This document shows, one piece after another, positions 47,802 through 58,738 of a DNA stretch of 64,000 bases. Numbering within the stretch: position 1 is the stretch's first letter; each line of letters begins with the position of its first letter. The position numbers were made by a program, and so were the translations under genes. Origin of the DNA: Cryoendolithus antarcticus (Eukaryota > Ascomycota > Dothideomycetes > Cladosporiales > Cladosporiaceae); the NCBI GenBank assembly GCA_002077065.1, contig NAJO01000013.1, positions 496,001 to 560,000 on the forward strand, given 5' to 3'. The notes beneath the pieces were generated by a model. The model did no database searches and was not told where the DNA came from. It was given only the letters and a program-made list of their open reading frames with translations.

Positions 47802-48539
47802 ATGTACGGCGCAATATCGACTTCCTACGATCTGCGCCGCCACACTCCCATATTGAATAGCCGCCCCACACTGACAGCTCTCCACAAGCTACGCGTTCCC
47901 ACGCCCATACTCAAGAGCGGCCAATCAATGACAGTTCTGCACGAGCTCCGCCGTCGCACCCCGGTGCTCATCAGTCGGCCACCCAAGCGCCCTAGCCCTA
48001 GATTTCCTCTGTGTAATCACTCTCAGCAACCACGGTGCCGCACCCTACACGCCACATCGATGCGTGCCATAGACGAGCTCTCAATCTCAGTCTCGAAGGG
48101 CGAAGATGCGAAAGTGCTCGCGGAGCGCGTGACGCCGTTACTGAAGTCCGAGGCGGAGGGGGGCAAGTGGCAACTCACGCCAACCAGCGACGGCTTGACG
48201 AGGATGTTTCGGTTCAAGACTTTTAAAAGGACGTGGGTGCGTCGCTACTCTGATCTCTTCATCATCATGGCAAGTCGGGCTCATTGACTATCTTAGGGGT
48301 TCATGACAGCTGTGGCGGAGAGGTGTGGTGAAGTAAGGCATCATCCTGAATGGAGTAATGTATTCACGAAGACTACTATTACGTGGACTACGCATGCTCC
48401 GCGAGGATTGAGTGGGAAGGATGTAGAGATGGCGGAGTTCTGCGATGAGACTGCGCGGGAGTTTGGGGAGGTGGAGGAAGGGGAGGCGAAGGGGTGTGGG
48501 GATTTTGGAGAGGGGAAGGCAGGAGCGGAGCAGAAGTAG
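47802..48539 (+). CDS. Pterin-4a-carbinolamine dehydratase-like protein
   Basis: Two exons: 47802-48236 and 48297-48539, giving 225 aa from ATG 47802. An ATG at 48060 would give the bare domain. The domain is split by a 60-bp intron. 'WQLTPTSDGLTRMFRFKTFKRTW' lies before it, and 'GFMTAVAERCGEVRHHPEWSNVFTKTTITWTTHAPRGLSGKDVEMAEFCDE' after it (read as consecutive segments). The HHPEW signature holds the catalytic His pair that dehydrates 4a-hydroxytetrahydropterin. In fungi the enzyme's partner hydroxylase is often unclear. The ~85-residue leader is Arg/Pro/Leu-rich with almost no acidic residues, so it may be a mitochondrial presequence. It is built from tandem 19-residue units (see the repeat entry). 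The C-terminus is Glu/Gly-rich. Confidence 0.82.
47832..47984 (+). repeat. 57-bp tandem repeat inside the PCD leader
   Basis: Two full 57-bp units (47832-47888 and 47889-47945) and a 39-bp partial unit (47946-47984) are joined head to tail in the reading frame. They encode LRRHTPILNSRPTLTALHK, LRVPTPILKSGQSMTVLHE and LRRRTPVLISRPP. Protein similarity is clearer than DNA similarity, so the duplication is not recent. Confidence 0.75.
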
Positions 48540-48660
48540 TGGGAGTTCACGTTGATGTGTGGTGACCATGGGCAGGGATCGATACCGACTGACGGCAATA
48601 TGTATAATCGTAACGGGTACATGTATAACATCAAAGGATTAGGTCTGGTACATTGCCTCA

Positions 48661-51600
48661 TCACGTACTGACCGATGTGGTCGGGGTCCTCATCCCTTCG
48701 TTGGACTGGGTCTCCGCACTCAAGTCTTCGGCCAGCGTCTCGAGAGGTTGCAGACCGCCTGACCGAGAACTCTCGACAGCACGCTCAACAGCGACGAAGT
48801 CCTCGGGCCTCAACGCGGCTTTCACGGCGCCGCGCACCTCCTCAGGATTCAGGTGAAGTCTCTGCATCGACCGCATGATCCACACAAATGCCGCCAGGCG
48901 ATCTGACACAGTGGTAGTGGACCTGGGTCGAGCGACATCTTCATCAGATGCGTTCCCCTTGCCCACGAACGGTAGGTCATCCGTTTCGACGGAGTTCCCC
49001 GGAGGCAAAACATAGCTTGCACCATCAGTAGTGTACTCTTTCAGCGCGTGTCGGAGGATGACCCTGAAGACCGATGCATTAGGCCGCCACGTCAGGTAGA
49101 CAACAATGCGCCGGCCCGATGTACCGGGCAACTGAATCGCTTTGCGCAAGCGTCTAGTGCTCTGTGCGCCTTCCCTGTAGTATCTAGGCATGCGCGTTGC
49201 GCCTGTTGTGCTGAAGTCGCTGCTCGGCTGATCCGCTGAACGAAGATCGTCATCAGAGGGTGCTAGGCAGAACGTGTCAACCAGTCTCATAGCTGCGTCC
49301 ACGCCTTGAGATGCTGCTGCGCCGTCGAGCACCCTGGCAAAGACTCTGATGGGCATCTCGTATGCCTGCAACACGCGGGGAAGAATTCGACCCTCGGCAG
49401 ATATATCTGACCATTGTGGTCCAAGACTGGACAGAGTCAACAGCAGAGAGTCAACTTGGTTCTCTAAGGTTTTCGTTCGGGACCGCATGGCCTTATCGTA
49501 TCGTCCCTTCGACAAATCCACGAAGATCTTCCGAGCCCGTGCGAAGCCTGAGTCAGGCGCCTCCGACTCGGTGACAATAGACTCCACAAGCATAACTCGG
49601 ATCAACTCCGCTGCACTGCCGATCGTCCAGTCATACTCCTCTGCCTCCCGAACGTAGCCGAGCATGCGTTCGACGGTATCCCAATTCCTGAGTTCGATCT
49701 GGGCATCGAGGAACCCAGCAAATACAGCTTGAGGCAGCCGGTACTGTGCATCGCCAGTTTTGCGTTTCTGCGATTGGACCTGAACGATCTTGTCCAACAG
49801 ATCAGTCCGACCAGACATGACTGCGAATCGTACGACCGCTGCTGAAATGCTCGGCTCGCCATACATCCGCTCTGGTATCGCAGGACCATCAATGTCATTA
49901 TTGGTCAACATCCATAGGCCGAAGTCGAACTTCTTTTGTTCGGTGACAAGCTCAAGAAGCGAGGCGAGGAGATTTGCGGGAATCTGTGTGTCGAAGGCGG
50001 GATAGTCAATGCCAGCGAAGTTGCTGGTAAACAGCTCCTTCGAGCTCGCTTCGCTCAGCACTTTGCTTTGGAAGAAGTCGGTCAATGATCTTCGTCTCTC
50101 ATCATCCACGCGCTCTTGCAAGACTTTGAACATCGTGATCGCGGTTTGCAGCTTGCCTTGACCGATGCTTGTTCTCAGCGCTCTGTGTAGCAGTCCTAGA
50201 ATCGCAGCCGAGCCGTCAAGTACGTAGGACGGGAGTGGCTGTGACGCGCGCGAACTAAGCTCTTGTCCAATGTCTGGGCTCTCCGCTACAAGCTCGCGGA
50301 CTAGATGAGGATTCCTCTCGACATCGAGGCCATTCGACTCCACAAGCCGTATCAGTAGCGCATCCCATGTACCACCCACGAGATTGAGATCAGCCCTCTG
50401 CAAGAACGCTCGAAAGTCGCGCAGGTTTTGCATCACGAACGCAAGCGAGGACCCCCGGCTGCCGACTCCGACATGTATGTTGCTGACAATGGCATCGAGG
50501 TATGCGTTGACGACTTCGCTACTGATGGTTCGATCGATGCGAAAACCAGTGGCCTGACTTGAGTCCCGGTCCGCCGTTGATGTAGTCTCGTACACGTATC
50601 GTAGACTCGCCCAGTCGATATACTTGCTCTGGCCGAATGGTGCAACTTTGTCCAGTCCGTCTCTCCAGGATAGCGGCAGCCACTGTGACTCGCCCTGCAG
50701 CGAAGAGATATGGCTCATGACTGTAGTACCTTGCGACACCCAGCCGCCATGCAGACAGGCCCATAGTATCAGCTCCAGCCAGATCTCTGGCTTGATGCCC
50801 TCACCCTGAAGCTTCGAGAAGAGTCCATGCTTGAGCAGTCTCGAGCCACCGGCGGGATGGCTACTCGAGGCTTTCAAGGTTGTCGTTGCCTGAGCTTGCC
50901 AAGCAGCGTCTGAGAGGGCGGTCATGATCTTTGATGAAAGTAGATGTAGCGTTGGTGGCTGCTGTATAGCATCAGGAGAATCCGAAGGCGTATATGAGTA
51001 TGTGCTGGCCGGCATGAAGCCATGGTGATGGACCAGAGCTATCATCTCGAGCACCTCGGGCTTCATGGCGCCCCCCGCAACGCCGTGATCTGTGGCGCAC
51101 TTGACCGTCAGGCTGCCCAGCGCCCGCCAAATCAGGCCGAGAGTGTCGTGCGCGAGACGCTCGCCCTTGCTCGGGTCCTCTGTGGCGTATGTTGCAGTAG
51201 CTTCATCTAGAGATCTCCCGCTTGAAGCCTCGAGATGAGCCTCCGCTACCGTTCCGCTCTCGTTGGGCTTCGAGTAAAGAGGCTCAGCTGTCAGATCATC
51301 GAGTGATCCTTTCCTGTGCCACTTCTGGACGGTAGCTGACAGCCGCTCTGCATGGACGTCCTCCACGCGCAAGCCCTCCAGCAAGACCTTGACGAGCCAG
51401 ACCACAAGTCGCCATCTTCCCTGATCCACAGCAAAGACGTACAGCAGATCAGAAGTCAAGCGAATGTCGTTGGGAAGATGCGCTGATAGCCTGTGAGCTT
51501 CGAGGAGGTTCTCAGCTATGAGTAAAGCGTCTGGCTGATACACATTGGCGAATGGACCAGATTTGACCTTCATGCGGTACTGAGGTGGCACCAGAGGATT

Positions 51601-51861
51601 TAGTGTCTTCGTCCATCTCGAAATGTACACGTCCCGTGCTGAGGTTTGCTTGTCATCGCGCCGCTGGGTGAGCGATTCTTGCTCTCGTGTGATCTTGCCA
51701 GCATAGTCTGTCAGAGGTCTCGAGCTGACTTTCACCAACGAAACGGGTGTTGCGGGAACGGAGTTTTGCCATGTCAGTGGATGCTGGCAGATGAAGGCGA
51801 ATCTACTGGAGCTGGTACGAGATACGTTCTGTGATCCCCGTCGCAAAGCCCGCTGTAGCAT
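48661..51861 (-). CDS. Large mitochondrial-type hypothetical protein, alpha-helical repeat-like
   Basis: A single exon of 1066 aa. I start at ATG 51861; the upstream TTG at 51873 is not used. The N-terminus MLQRALRRGSQNVSRTSSSRFAF is Arg/Ser-rich without acids, a good mitochondrial presequence. The remainder is mostly helical, with many Leu/Trp-rich segments of 30-40 residues ('RWRLVVWLVKVLLEGLRV', 'EVVNAYLDAIVSN', 'GKLQTAITMFKVLQERV', 'RNWDTVERMLGYVREAEEYDW'). These suggest degenerate PPR-like or other helical repeats, as in fungal mitochondrial RNA or assembly factors. No motif fixes the family and I do not assign a function. It is convergent with the PCD gene, with only 121 bp between stop codons. 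Confidence 0.65.
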   Translation of the reverse strand: MLQRALRRGSQNVSRTSSSRFAFICQHPLTWQNSVPATPVSLVKVSSRPLTDYAGKITREQESLTQRRDDKQTSARDVYISRWTKTLNPLVPPQYRMKVKSGPFANVYQPDALLIAENLLEAHRLSAHLPNDIRLTSDLLYVFAVDQGRWRLVVWLVKVLLEGLRVEDVHAERLSATVQKWHRKGSLDDLTAEPLYSKPNESGTVAEAHLEASSGRSLDEATATYATEDPSKGERLAHDTLGLIWRALGSLTVKCATDHGVAGGAMKPEVLEMIALVHHHGFMPASTYSYTPSDSPDAIQQPPTLHLLSSKIMTALSDAAWQAQATTTLKASSSHPAGGSRLLKHGLFSKLQGEGIKPEIWLELILWACLHGGWVSQGTTVMSHISSLQGESQWLPLSWRDGLDKVAPFGQSKYIDWASLRYVYETTSTADRDSSQATGFRIDRTISSEVVNAYLDAIVSNIHVGVGSRGSSLAFVMQNLRDFRAFLQRADLNLVGGTWDALLIRLVESNGLDVERNPHLVRELVAESPDIGQELSSRASQPLPSYVLDGSAAILGLLHRALRTSIGQGKLQTAITMFKVLQERVDDERRRSLTDFFQSKVLSEASSKELFTSNFAGIDYPAFDTQIPANLLASLLELVTEQKKFDFGLWMLTNNDIDGPAIPERMYGEPSISAAVVRFAVMSGRTDLLDKIVQVQSQKRKTGDAQYRLPQAVFAGFLDAQIELRNWDTVERMLGYVREAEEYDWTIGSAAELIRVMLVESIVTESEAPDSGFARARKIFVDLSKGRYDKAMRSRTKTLENQVDSLLLTLSSLGPQWSDISAEGRILPRVLQAYEMPIRVFARVLDGAAASQGVDAAMRLVDTFCLAPSDDDLRSADQPSSDFSTTGATRMPRYYREGAQSTRRLRKAIQLPGTSGRRIVVYLTWRPNASVFRVILRHALKEYTTDGASYVLPPGNSVETDDLPFVGKGNASDEDVARPRSTTTVSDRLAAFVWIMRSMQRLHLNPEEVRGAVKAALRPEDFVAVERAVESSRSGGLQPLETLAEDLSAETQSNEGMRTPTTSVST

Positions 51862-52195
51862 CAGTATTGGCAACGGAGGTGAGTGGGTTTTGGTCGGTAT
51901 TGCAACAGCAGTGGATCGAGATGCAATGTTATTTCATGACGGTGACGTTCATGTTCGGAGTTGGGCTTGGCGATTTCTCGACGCGTTGGAGACGCGCGAG
52001 TGAGACCAGTCGTTGCCTACATGACCATATGCATTTCCATTTGCATGTAGATACAGATTCACAACACCTCCACTCATAGTCCTTAAGACTGCGCACGTCT
52101 GTTTCAGGCGAAGGAGGTGTCGTCGTCATCCCACCACAGTCGGAGTACACCATTACATTGAACACGCATCGCCTTCCTTCAATCAGCAGCTCAAC
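51862..52195. other. Divergent promoter, mitochondrial hypothetical / PARP-type zinc-finger gene
   Basis: 334 bp between divergent start codons, so both promoters lie here. No distinctive motif was seen. Confidence 0.45.
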
Positions 52196-53529
52196 ATGTC
52201 GTACAGGGTTGGTAAGTATGCTGTAGACGACACCTCGTCAGAGATGACGACTCGCTGACACTCACGCAGAGGTCTCGTCGACAAACCGCGCAGGATGCAG
52301 TGCAACAGAGTGCAAGAAGGAAGCCGTCAAGATCGAGAAAGGCGAGCTGAGGCAAGGTGTAATGGTCCCTTTCAAGGACACCCAGTCCTGGAAGTGGCGT
52401 CACTGGTAATGCTTCTCAATTTCTGCGCGAGACCATTGTTACTGACTACCTACCTATAGGGGCTGTATGACGCCTACGGTCGTGCGCAACTGGACCGATG
52501 TACACAACAACGACATGGAGCTTGTTGACGGCTACGATGAGCTTCCCGAGCATGCGCAGGAGATCGTCAGGCGCACGTTCGAGCAAGGCCACGTGCCTGA
52601 CGATATGTGGAATGGAGCGAGTAGTCCGGGGAAGTCGGCAGATGGCATTTCTAACCACACTTTCGCAGGACGAGGATCTCAACCGCTATAATATTGCCGC
52701 CCCGAAACAAGGAATGCATCACAAGGTCTCCAAGGCGAAGAAGAAGAAGACGGACGTAAGTATTCGTGTCTTAGCCATCACTCGATGCATCCGCTGACAG
52801 CCCACATAGGACGATGACGAAGAAGCCGAGCCCGCCTCTCCCGTCAAGACGAAGCAGGCCAAGGGAAAGAAGCGCAAAGCCGGTGATGATGACGACGACG
52901 ACGACGTCGCCGAGGAAAAGCCTGAGAAGGCTGCCGCGAAGAAAGGCAAGAAAGCTGCTGCCGCCACCGAAGACGTTGACGAAGTAGAGGAAACCAAGCC
53001 TGCTCCGAAGAAGCGTGCGAAGAAAGCTGCTGCGCCTGCCCAGGAGGACGAGGAAGACGTCAAGCCTGCGCCAAAGGTCAAGGGCCGCCCAAAGAAGTCG
53101 GCTGTTCCTCAGCTCGATGGCGCCGACGACGACGAGGAAAAGGAAGCTAAGGCGCCTCCCAGGAAGCGCGCGAAGAAGGCTGCTGCTCCTGCTGACGACG
53201 CTGCGGACGAAGCCGCTGCCGACCACGATGCCGCGGAGAAGCAGCCAGCTCCAAAGAAAGGTGGCAAGAAACCTGCTACTACTACCGGAGAAGCCGAGCC
53301 GGCGAAGACCACTAGAAAGGGTCGCAGTGCGAAGGGAAAAGCTGAGGTAGTGGAGGAAGCGGCCGAGGCTGAGGCGGCGGAGGAAGTCGCCAAGCCAGCA
53401 CCAGCCAAGAAGTCTCGTGTCAAGAAGGAAGTCGCGTCTACCTCTGACCCGGTTGCTGATGAAGGCAAGGCTGCTGAGGAGGCGCCGAAGAAGAAGGGCA
53501 GGGGCAGGCCCAAAAAGGGGTCTGCTTGA
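52196..53529 (+). CDS. PARP-type zinc-finger protein with lysine-rich, AT-hook-like tail
   Basis: Five exons: 52196-52211, 52270-52405, 52460-52616, 52669-52755 and 52810-53529, giving 371 aa. Residues 1-95 form a PARP-type zinc finger ('YRVEVSSTNRAGC...CKK', 'KGELRQGVMV', 'WKWRHWGCMTP'). It has the Cys-Cys-His-Cys ligands that recognise DNA ends in PARP1 and ligase III. A linker follows, then an acidic/lysine region dominated by KKAAA, PAPKK and RKRAKK blocks. It includes GRPKK and RGRPKKG, both AT-hook-like. No PARP catalytic domain is present. A nuclear DNA- or chromatin-binding role is inferred. Intron 3 appears to be a GC-AG intron. The Ala/Lys tail is repetitive in codons too, so length variation between strains is likely. 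Confidence 0.82.
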
Positions 53530-53770
53530 GATCACCGCGCTAGGCTGAGGGACGCCGCGATTCCGTCATGGCGAGTATGATGCTGAATGTGTACGAACAG
53601 TGTGAAAATCGTACGGCGAATGTCGGTTTGGTTCGCTCTGGGCGATGTGTAAGATGAGATCGTGAGCGTGATGAAGATACAGTATAGCTAGATACCCAAG
53701 AATAGTCCGAGCTCGTCATCGACCCAGTCCTACCGAAAGTGCACCACGCCCAACGTGTACAATTCAGCAC

Positions 53771-56363
53771 TCAGCCGTCGATTCCGACAACGTCCACAGC
53801 CCTGATGCGATCCTGATAGTACGGAATTCCACGGCTCGATAGCTTCTCGATCTCCTTCTTGCCTAGCACGACACTTCGCCAATTCTCGTGTATCTCGATC
53901 TCACTCCTGTGATGCATTGTCAGTATGCGCTTATCTGTAACCATCAAGAAGATCAGAACAACTCACAACACCAACTCAACCTTCATATTCCTAGCCTTGA
54001 ACCTCAGATCCTCCGCCGTCCTGCGGCCAAGTATATTATCGTCCTCCCTATCCCTAGCTTTCAGCGCCGCCCAGCTAATCCCATCTACGTCATTCGTCTC
54101 AATCAAGTTCAAGAGTTGCTGCGTCTCTTCTGGGCCCCATGGCTGACGGACGCGAGACTGCTGCGTGTGGCCGACGTTTAGTCGCGTCATCTTCGCAAGT
54201 ACCCGCGCATTTTCGTATTGCTCGTAGGGAGTGGGCTGGGGTGGAGTGCCAGCGTCGGGATCCGGGCGCTGGATCGGCTCAATTGGGATGGCGGACCCGG
54301 GGTTCTTGCGCTGTCGCTTGGGAGCGCGCGCTTCGTCGGGTTGAGGACGTTGCGGAGATGGTCCGGCGGGTCGAGCAGATGCAGATGGTCGTGGCTGGGG
54401 TTGCAGACGACGAGCTTGAGCTCGCCGCGCGTCGGCCGCGGCGGTGTCGACGTTGCTGTGTGTGAAGCCCTCATCCTGAGTAGGGTCCCACGACTCGTCG
54501 GAAGGACCCTCTTCACGAGGACGCTTGCCTGGGCTGTAGCGGCGAAGTGCAGGATCGATGTTCGAGGACGAGATGGGGATCGGTTGCTGTTGCGAGGCCT
54601 GCGACGGCTGTGGGTCTGTCCACTGCTCGCGTGTTGCGCCGGCCTGCGGGTCTAGGAAGGATCGCGCTTTGTTGCCACTCACGTTGCGCGCCCTAGCTTT
54701 GTCTTGGACAGCAGACAGCTGAGCAATCATACGCGCTTTTGAGGGAGAAGCGACAGCAGGCTCATCCTCAAGAACGTGGTAGTCGTCCTGTCCGGCAGCG
54801 TTCGAAGCCTGCTGACCAGGCTGCGACACTACGACCATGGGCGCAGTAGGCGCGGGTGCTTGTGTCGTCGCCGTCTGGCGACTAGCTGCCATGTACGCAG
54901 CTTTAGCAGCCTTGATATCGGATATATTCGCAGTCTTCTTTGGCGTTGAACCCGCTCCGATGCTGGTCCTGAGTGATCTCAGCTGCGACAGCTCACTCTT
55001 CTCTTGCAGCATAGCTTGGAGGAAGGTAGTCAGTGACTTCACGCCTCCCAATCCTGCGATCTGTCCCTCCAACTGAAGCCTGCGTGTAATGTAGTAGTCC
55101 TCAGCGGCAGTGATCAAGTCAGACCAGGGAAACTGTGCGCGCAGCACCTGGACGGCGACAACTGACTGCCCGCTGTGGAATGGCTTCTTAAGCTCGTTCA
55201 CTAGCTGAGCCACCCGATCAAGTGCCTCGTCGACATGCTGGGCTGGCAGCTGGTCCATGTTGAGATCGAGCTCGTGGCGGTAGTTTTGCGTTCCTTCATC
55301 GTCCACTTCGTAGAATGTACTCGTAGCGACGCCTTGAGGATCGTAGTTTGGGTCTTCAGCGAAGCTCGCAGCGTTCTGAATAGCCAGCTGTGTTGAAAGC
55401 GCAAGAGCTAGATCAAATGCCTCGTTGCTCCATTCGTTGCCAGCGATTACGCGAGGGAACCACATCTCGGCTGTCTCGAGTGCTTTTAGCTCCTCGATAG
55501 ACGGGTGGAGAGGATCTTGCACCTCTACGATGAGTGCGTGCAGCAGGCGGGCGAGGTTGGCCTTTTCAATAATCGCATCTGGGCGTGCAGCGTCATCTGC
55601 AACGTCCTCGGCCCGGTTGACTGCGTACAGCGCGCGTAAGACGATATCAGGTCGAATATAGACCTGCTCTGGCGAGGCATAGTATTCCTTCTGAGCAGCG
55701 AAGTCGCGGCTATGCCTCTGGAATGCCTTTTGTGCCCTCGTACCGGCAGTCGCAATGTCTTTCCAAACAATACGGCGGACATCGGGTTCAGCGCTCATAA
55801 GATCATCCAAGACCTTGCCACTGACGGTGTCAAGATCCTCGAGCGCATCAACGATGTTGTCAAGATCCAATTGGGCGACTTCCTCGGCCGAGAAAGTCGT
55901 CTTCGCCGTCGTGCCAGAGTAGCCCGACAGTCTTCGGTCAAGCGAGCCATCCTCGTCGGCAGGTGCGAGACCGTCTTCTTCGCCCTCGTACTCTCTCGCG
56001 GGTTCGCCATCCGCATCGACCTCTTCGTCGTCTTCTTCGTCCACGGAAGGTAGATCTGGTCACGCATTTCGTTAGTGAGCTGGACAGTGAGGGTTTTACC
56101 CTACCAAAGTCGGGTTGGAACCCTAATCTCATACCTTCGACGACTGCAGCTTGTGCCTTTCGACTACGCTTAGATGCGCCAGCCGCGCTCACATCGGCCT
56201 CCAAGCCAGGCTGCCTGCCCGTGCGGTTCGACCTACGGGGTGTTGCGGGTTCTACGTCGCGACTTTGGCTGCGCGTGCCACGAGTTGGTGCAGTCGCTGC
56301 TGGCTTTGCGGAGTCGGCATGGTGGCGCGGCGGGGTGCGAGCTGTTGATGAAATCTTCGCCAT
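53771..56363 (-). CDS. Myb/telobox-like DNA-binding protein (TRF/Taz1-like candidate)
   Basis: Three exons: 56363-56135, 56055-53967 and 53906-53771, giving 817 aa. The start is basic (MAKISSTARTPPRHH...), followed by an acidic stretch. Residues ~130-420 are helical ('VLRALYAVNRAEDVADDA', 'LLHALIVEVQDPLHPSI') and could be a TRFH-like dimerisation region, though I cannot confirm it. A Gln/Pro-rich middle follows. Near the C-terminus lies a single Myb domain: 'QPWGPEETQQLLNLIE', then 'ISWAALKA', then 'GRRTAEDLRFKARNMKV'. The last element resembles the telobox consensus VDLKDKWRN of telomere-repeat binders. A role in telomeric double-strand DNA binding is inferred. Another Myb-domain factor is the alternative. 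Both joins keep frame, and the first intron has a CACTAAC branch. Confidence 0.65.
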
Positions 56364-57209
56364 GTTGATGGTGCGAAGTGAACGACTGAGGGTTGCTTGC
56401 AGTGATGGACATGTGTGTGGTGAAGGGGCATCGCCGGTCTTGTTTACGATATGATTCGGCCTAGCCGTTTACGGCTAGCGTCGCTCATACTGTGTGCAAG
56501 TGACCACTCACTTATGGCTCCAATATCTTTTGCAAGTACCACATCCCTCTGGCCAAGCCTCAAGGCACAACAAGTACGTAAATTTGGAAACACACTCGAT
56601 ATGAGTTGCTGCCCAGCGGTAGATCGGCAGTCGCAGTGTCAACAAGGTTGCCTTGCGCACTCTCCCAGTATACATCAATACGAACGCTCCAGGCTCAATT
56701 CCAAGCCCTGTCGGTCTCTCTTCTTGACCTCAGGCATAGCAGCGTAGGTACCATTTCGACTACAGTAGCATACGCGTCCTGTACTCGTTTGCTCGTTGCC
56801 TCCTTCGGCTGTGAGTGCTTGCTCGGCATGATCGGCGAGGTACGAGCGCTTGGTGGCGGTTCATGCATCAACCGCACTGCTACAGGGACGGCTTCCAAGG
56901 CTTCAAGCTGTATTACAACGACAGGCCCAATGGCTGTAGCATGACTTCGGCATAGCGTCGCGAACGCGAGTATAGACACTCGCTTGTGGAATCCTTCGCC
57001 AGGATGCTCAGGTCAGCTCCGTACCTGACCCCGTCGTTCGGCGTTGTTAGTAAGTCACTACATGATATGGCTTCCCTGTTATAAAAGGACACGACTGTTT
57101 CGAGATGATGTCAACAGCTCTACATCACTTCCCATAGTCCGAGCAACGCAAGGTCATTCAGGTGGAGCTTTCAGCGCCTATAGCAATTCTCCGCGAACAA
57201 GTTTGCGCG
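56364..57209. other. Divergent intergenic region Myb gene / S33 peptidase
   Basis: 846 bp with both promoters. Only short frames occur; nothing else was recognised. Confidence 0.45.
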
Positions 57210-58738
57210 ATGTGGCGCACGACTATCGCCAGCGTTGCCTTCTTATCTCTTGCCAGCGGAGCCCCCACTGGGAGATTCCACTACCACTCTCCAATAGCGT
57301 GGACGGACTGCATCAATGCCTCCGTCCCCGCTCAAATGCGCCACCCTATCCGTGCCCAGTGACTGGCACGACCCTCGCAGCAATCACCTAGACCTGTCCG
57401 TCACGAAGATACCAGCCCGCAATGCAAGCGCTAGGATCGGTAACCTGTTCTACAATCCTGGCGGTCCAGGCGATGCTCCAAGCAGCGATCTCCCCCAGCG
57501 GGGTTATGTACAAGTGGCTGATGCGTAGCAGAAGCACCGAATACTTCGACCTGATCGCTATCGATCCCAGAGGCACTGGCAAATCAAATCCCGTGCAATG
57601 CGATCCCACTCTATGGGGTATGGAGGGTTCCGAGTTCCCGATCAGTGAGATCGAGTACGATCACATGGTGTCTCACTGGCGTGATTTCGGTGCGAACTGT
57701 CTGCGGCTCACGGGACCATTCCTTAAGTACGTCGATACCGAAAGCACCGCCAGGGACTTCGAAGCCGTTCGCATGGCTCTAGGTGATGAGCCGATGAATT
57801 TTCTCGGTTTCTCCTACGGCACTCAGCTAGGCTCGCAGTACGCAGAGCTCTACCCACACAACATCCGCGCCATGGTCCTAGACGCCAACCTCGATCACAG
57901 CCAGACAAGTCCGATCTATGCCTGGGAGACCGAAAGGCAGGGCTACGAAAACACACTCATGCATTTCTTCGCGTGGTGTAGGGATACACCCGCTTGCGCA
58001 CTTCACGACGAGACAGATATACCCGGCTACTTCGACCGTCTAGTCGACAGCGCCAACGCCCACCCCATCACGTCTACCAGCGCCGCCTGCCTCGACGCAA
58101 GCTGCCCTCCAGTCTCCGGCGAGAACATCATGGGCCTAAACACACAGTCCCTGCTCGTGCTGCCAAACGGCGAGTTTGGCTCTCCGGGCTGGCTCGGCCT
58201 CGCACAAGCTCTGAAGAATGCCACCACAAACGGCAACGTCGACTTGCTCGTGCAGCTGCCGCCCACAGCAACGACCAACGACCTCTTCTCCTACGTAGCG
58301 ATCATCTGCGCCGACTGGCCCTTCGCCGAACCCAACGAATCGTACACCCAATACCTCAACCGCGTACACATGGCTCGAACCCTCTCCCCGCACACTCGCG
58401 GCGCAGGCGAGTTCTGGTTCCTGCATACTGCTTGTCAGAGCTGGCCCGTGCCACCGCGGAATCCACCGCACAAGATCACGACGTTCAAGAACCCTTCGAA
58501 TCAGCAGCAGACGCCTATTCTGATGGTCAATGCGCTGCATGACCCGGAGACGAGTTATGCCTGGGCGGCGAATCTGCAGCGGCAGTTTGGGGACGCGAAT
58601 GCGGTGTTGTTGACTAGGAACGGGAGCGGGCATACGAGTTATGCGCAGCCGGGGAAGGTGAGTGATGCGATTGATGAGTACTTGGTGAGGTTGAAGGTGC
58701 CGGATTGGGGGACGGTGTTAAGGAATGAGGGAATATGA
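57210..58738 (+). CDS. Secreted S33-type serine peptidase (tripeptidyl aminopeptidase-like) with two apparent frameshifts
   Basis: ATG 57210 opens with a signal peptide (MWRTTIASVAFLSLASGAP), then 'WTDCINASVPAQ'. The family sequence continues in the next frame ('CATLSVPSDWHDP...NLFYNPGGPG') and then in the third frame from about 57500 ('YFDLIAIDPRGTGKSNPVQCDP') to the stop at 58738. The alpha/beta-hydrolase fold is otherwise complete. It has the oxyanion motif NPGGPG, nucleophile elbow GFSYGTQLG, Asp in 'LHDPETSY' and His in 'GSGHTSY', plus the C-terminal TAP-like domain. Such enzymes cleave short peptides outside the cell. No intron with sensible ends repairs either shift without removing NPGGPG. 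Both shifts equal one extra base near homopolymers (AAA 57334-57336; CCCCC 57492-57496 or GGGG 57500-57503). It is therefore a recent pseudogene or carries sequencing errors. Confidence 0.75.

Noticed and set aside
52771..53535. 254-codon minus-strand frame opposite the zinc-finger gene tail
   Set aside because: It is a shadow of the Lys/Ala/Glu-rich coding strand, whose codon bias removes stops from the other strand.
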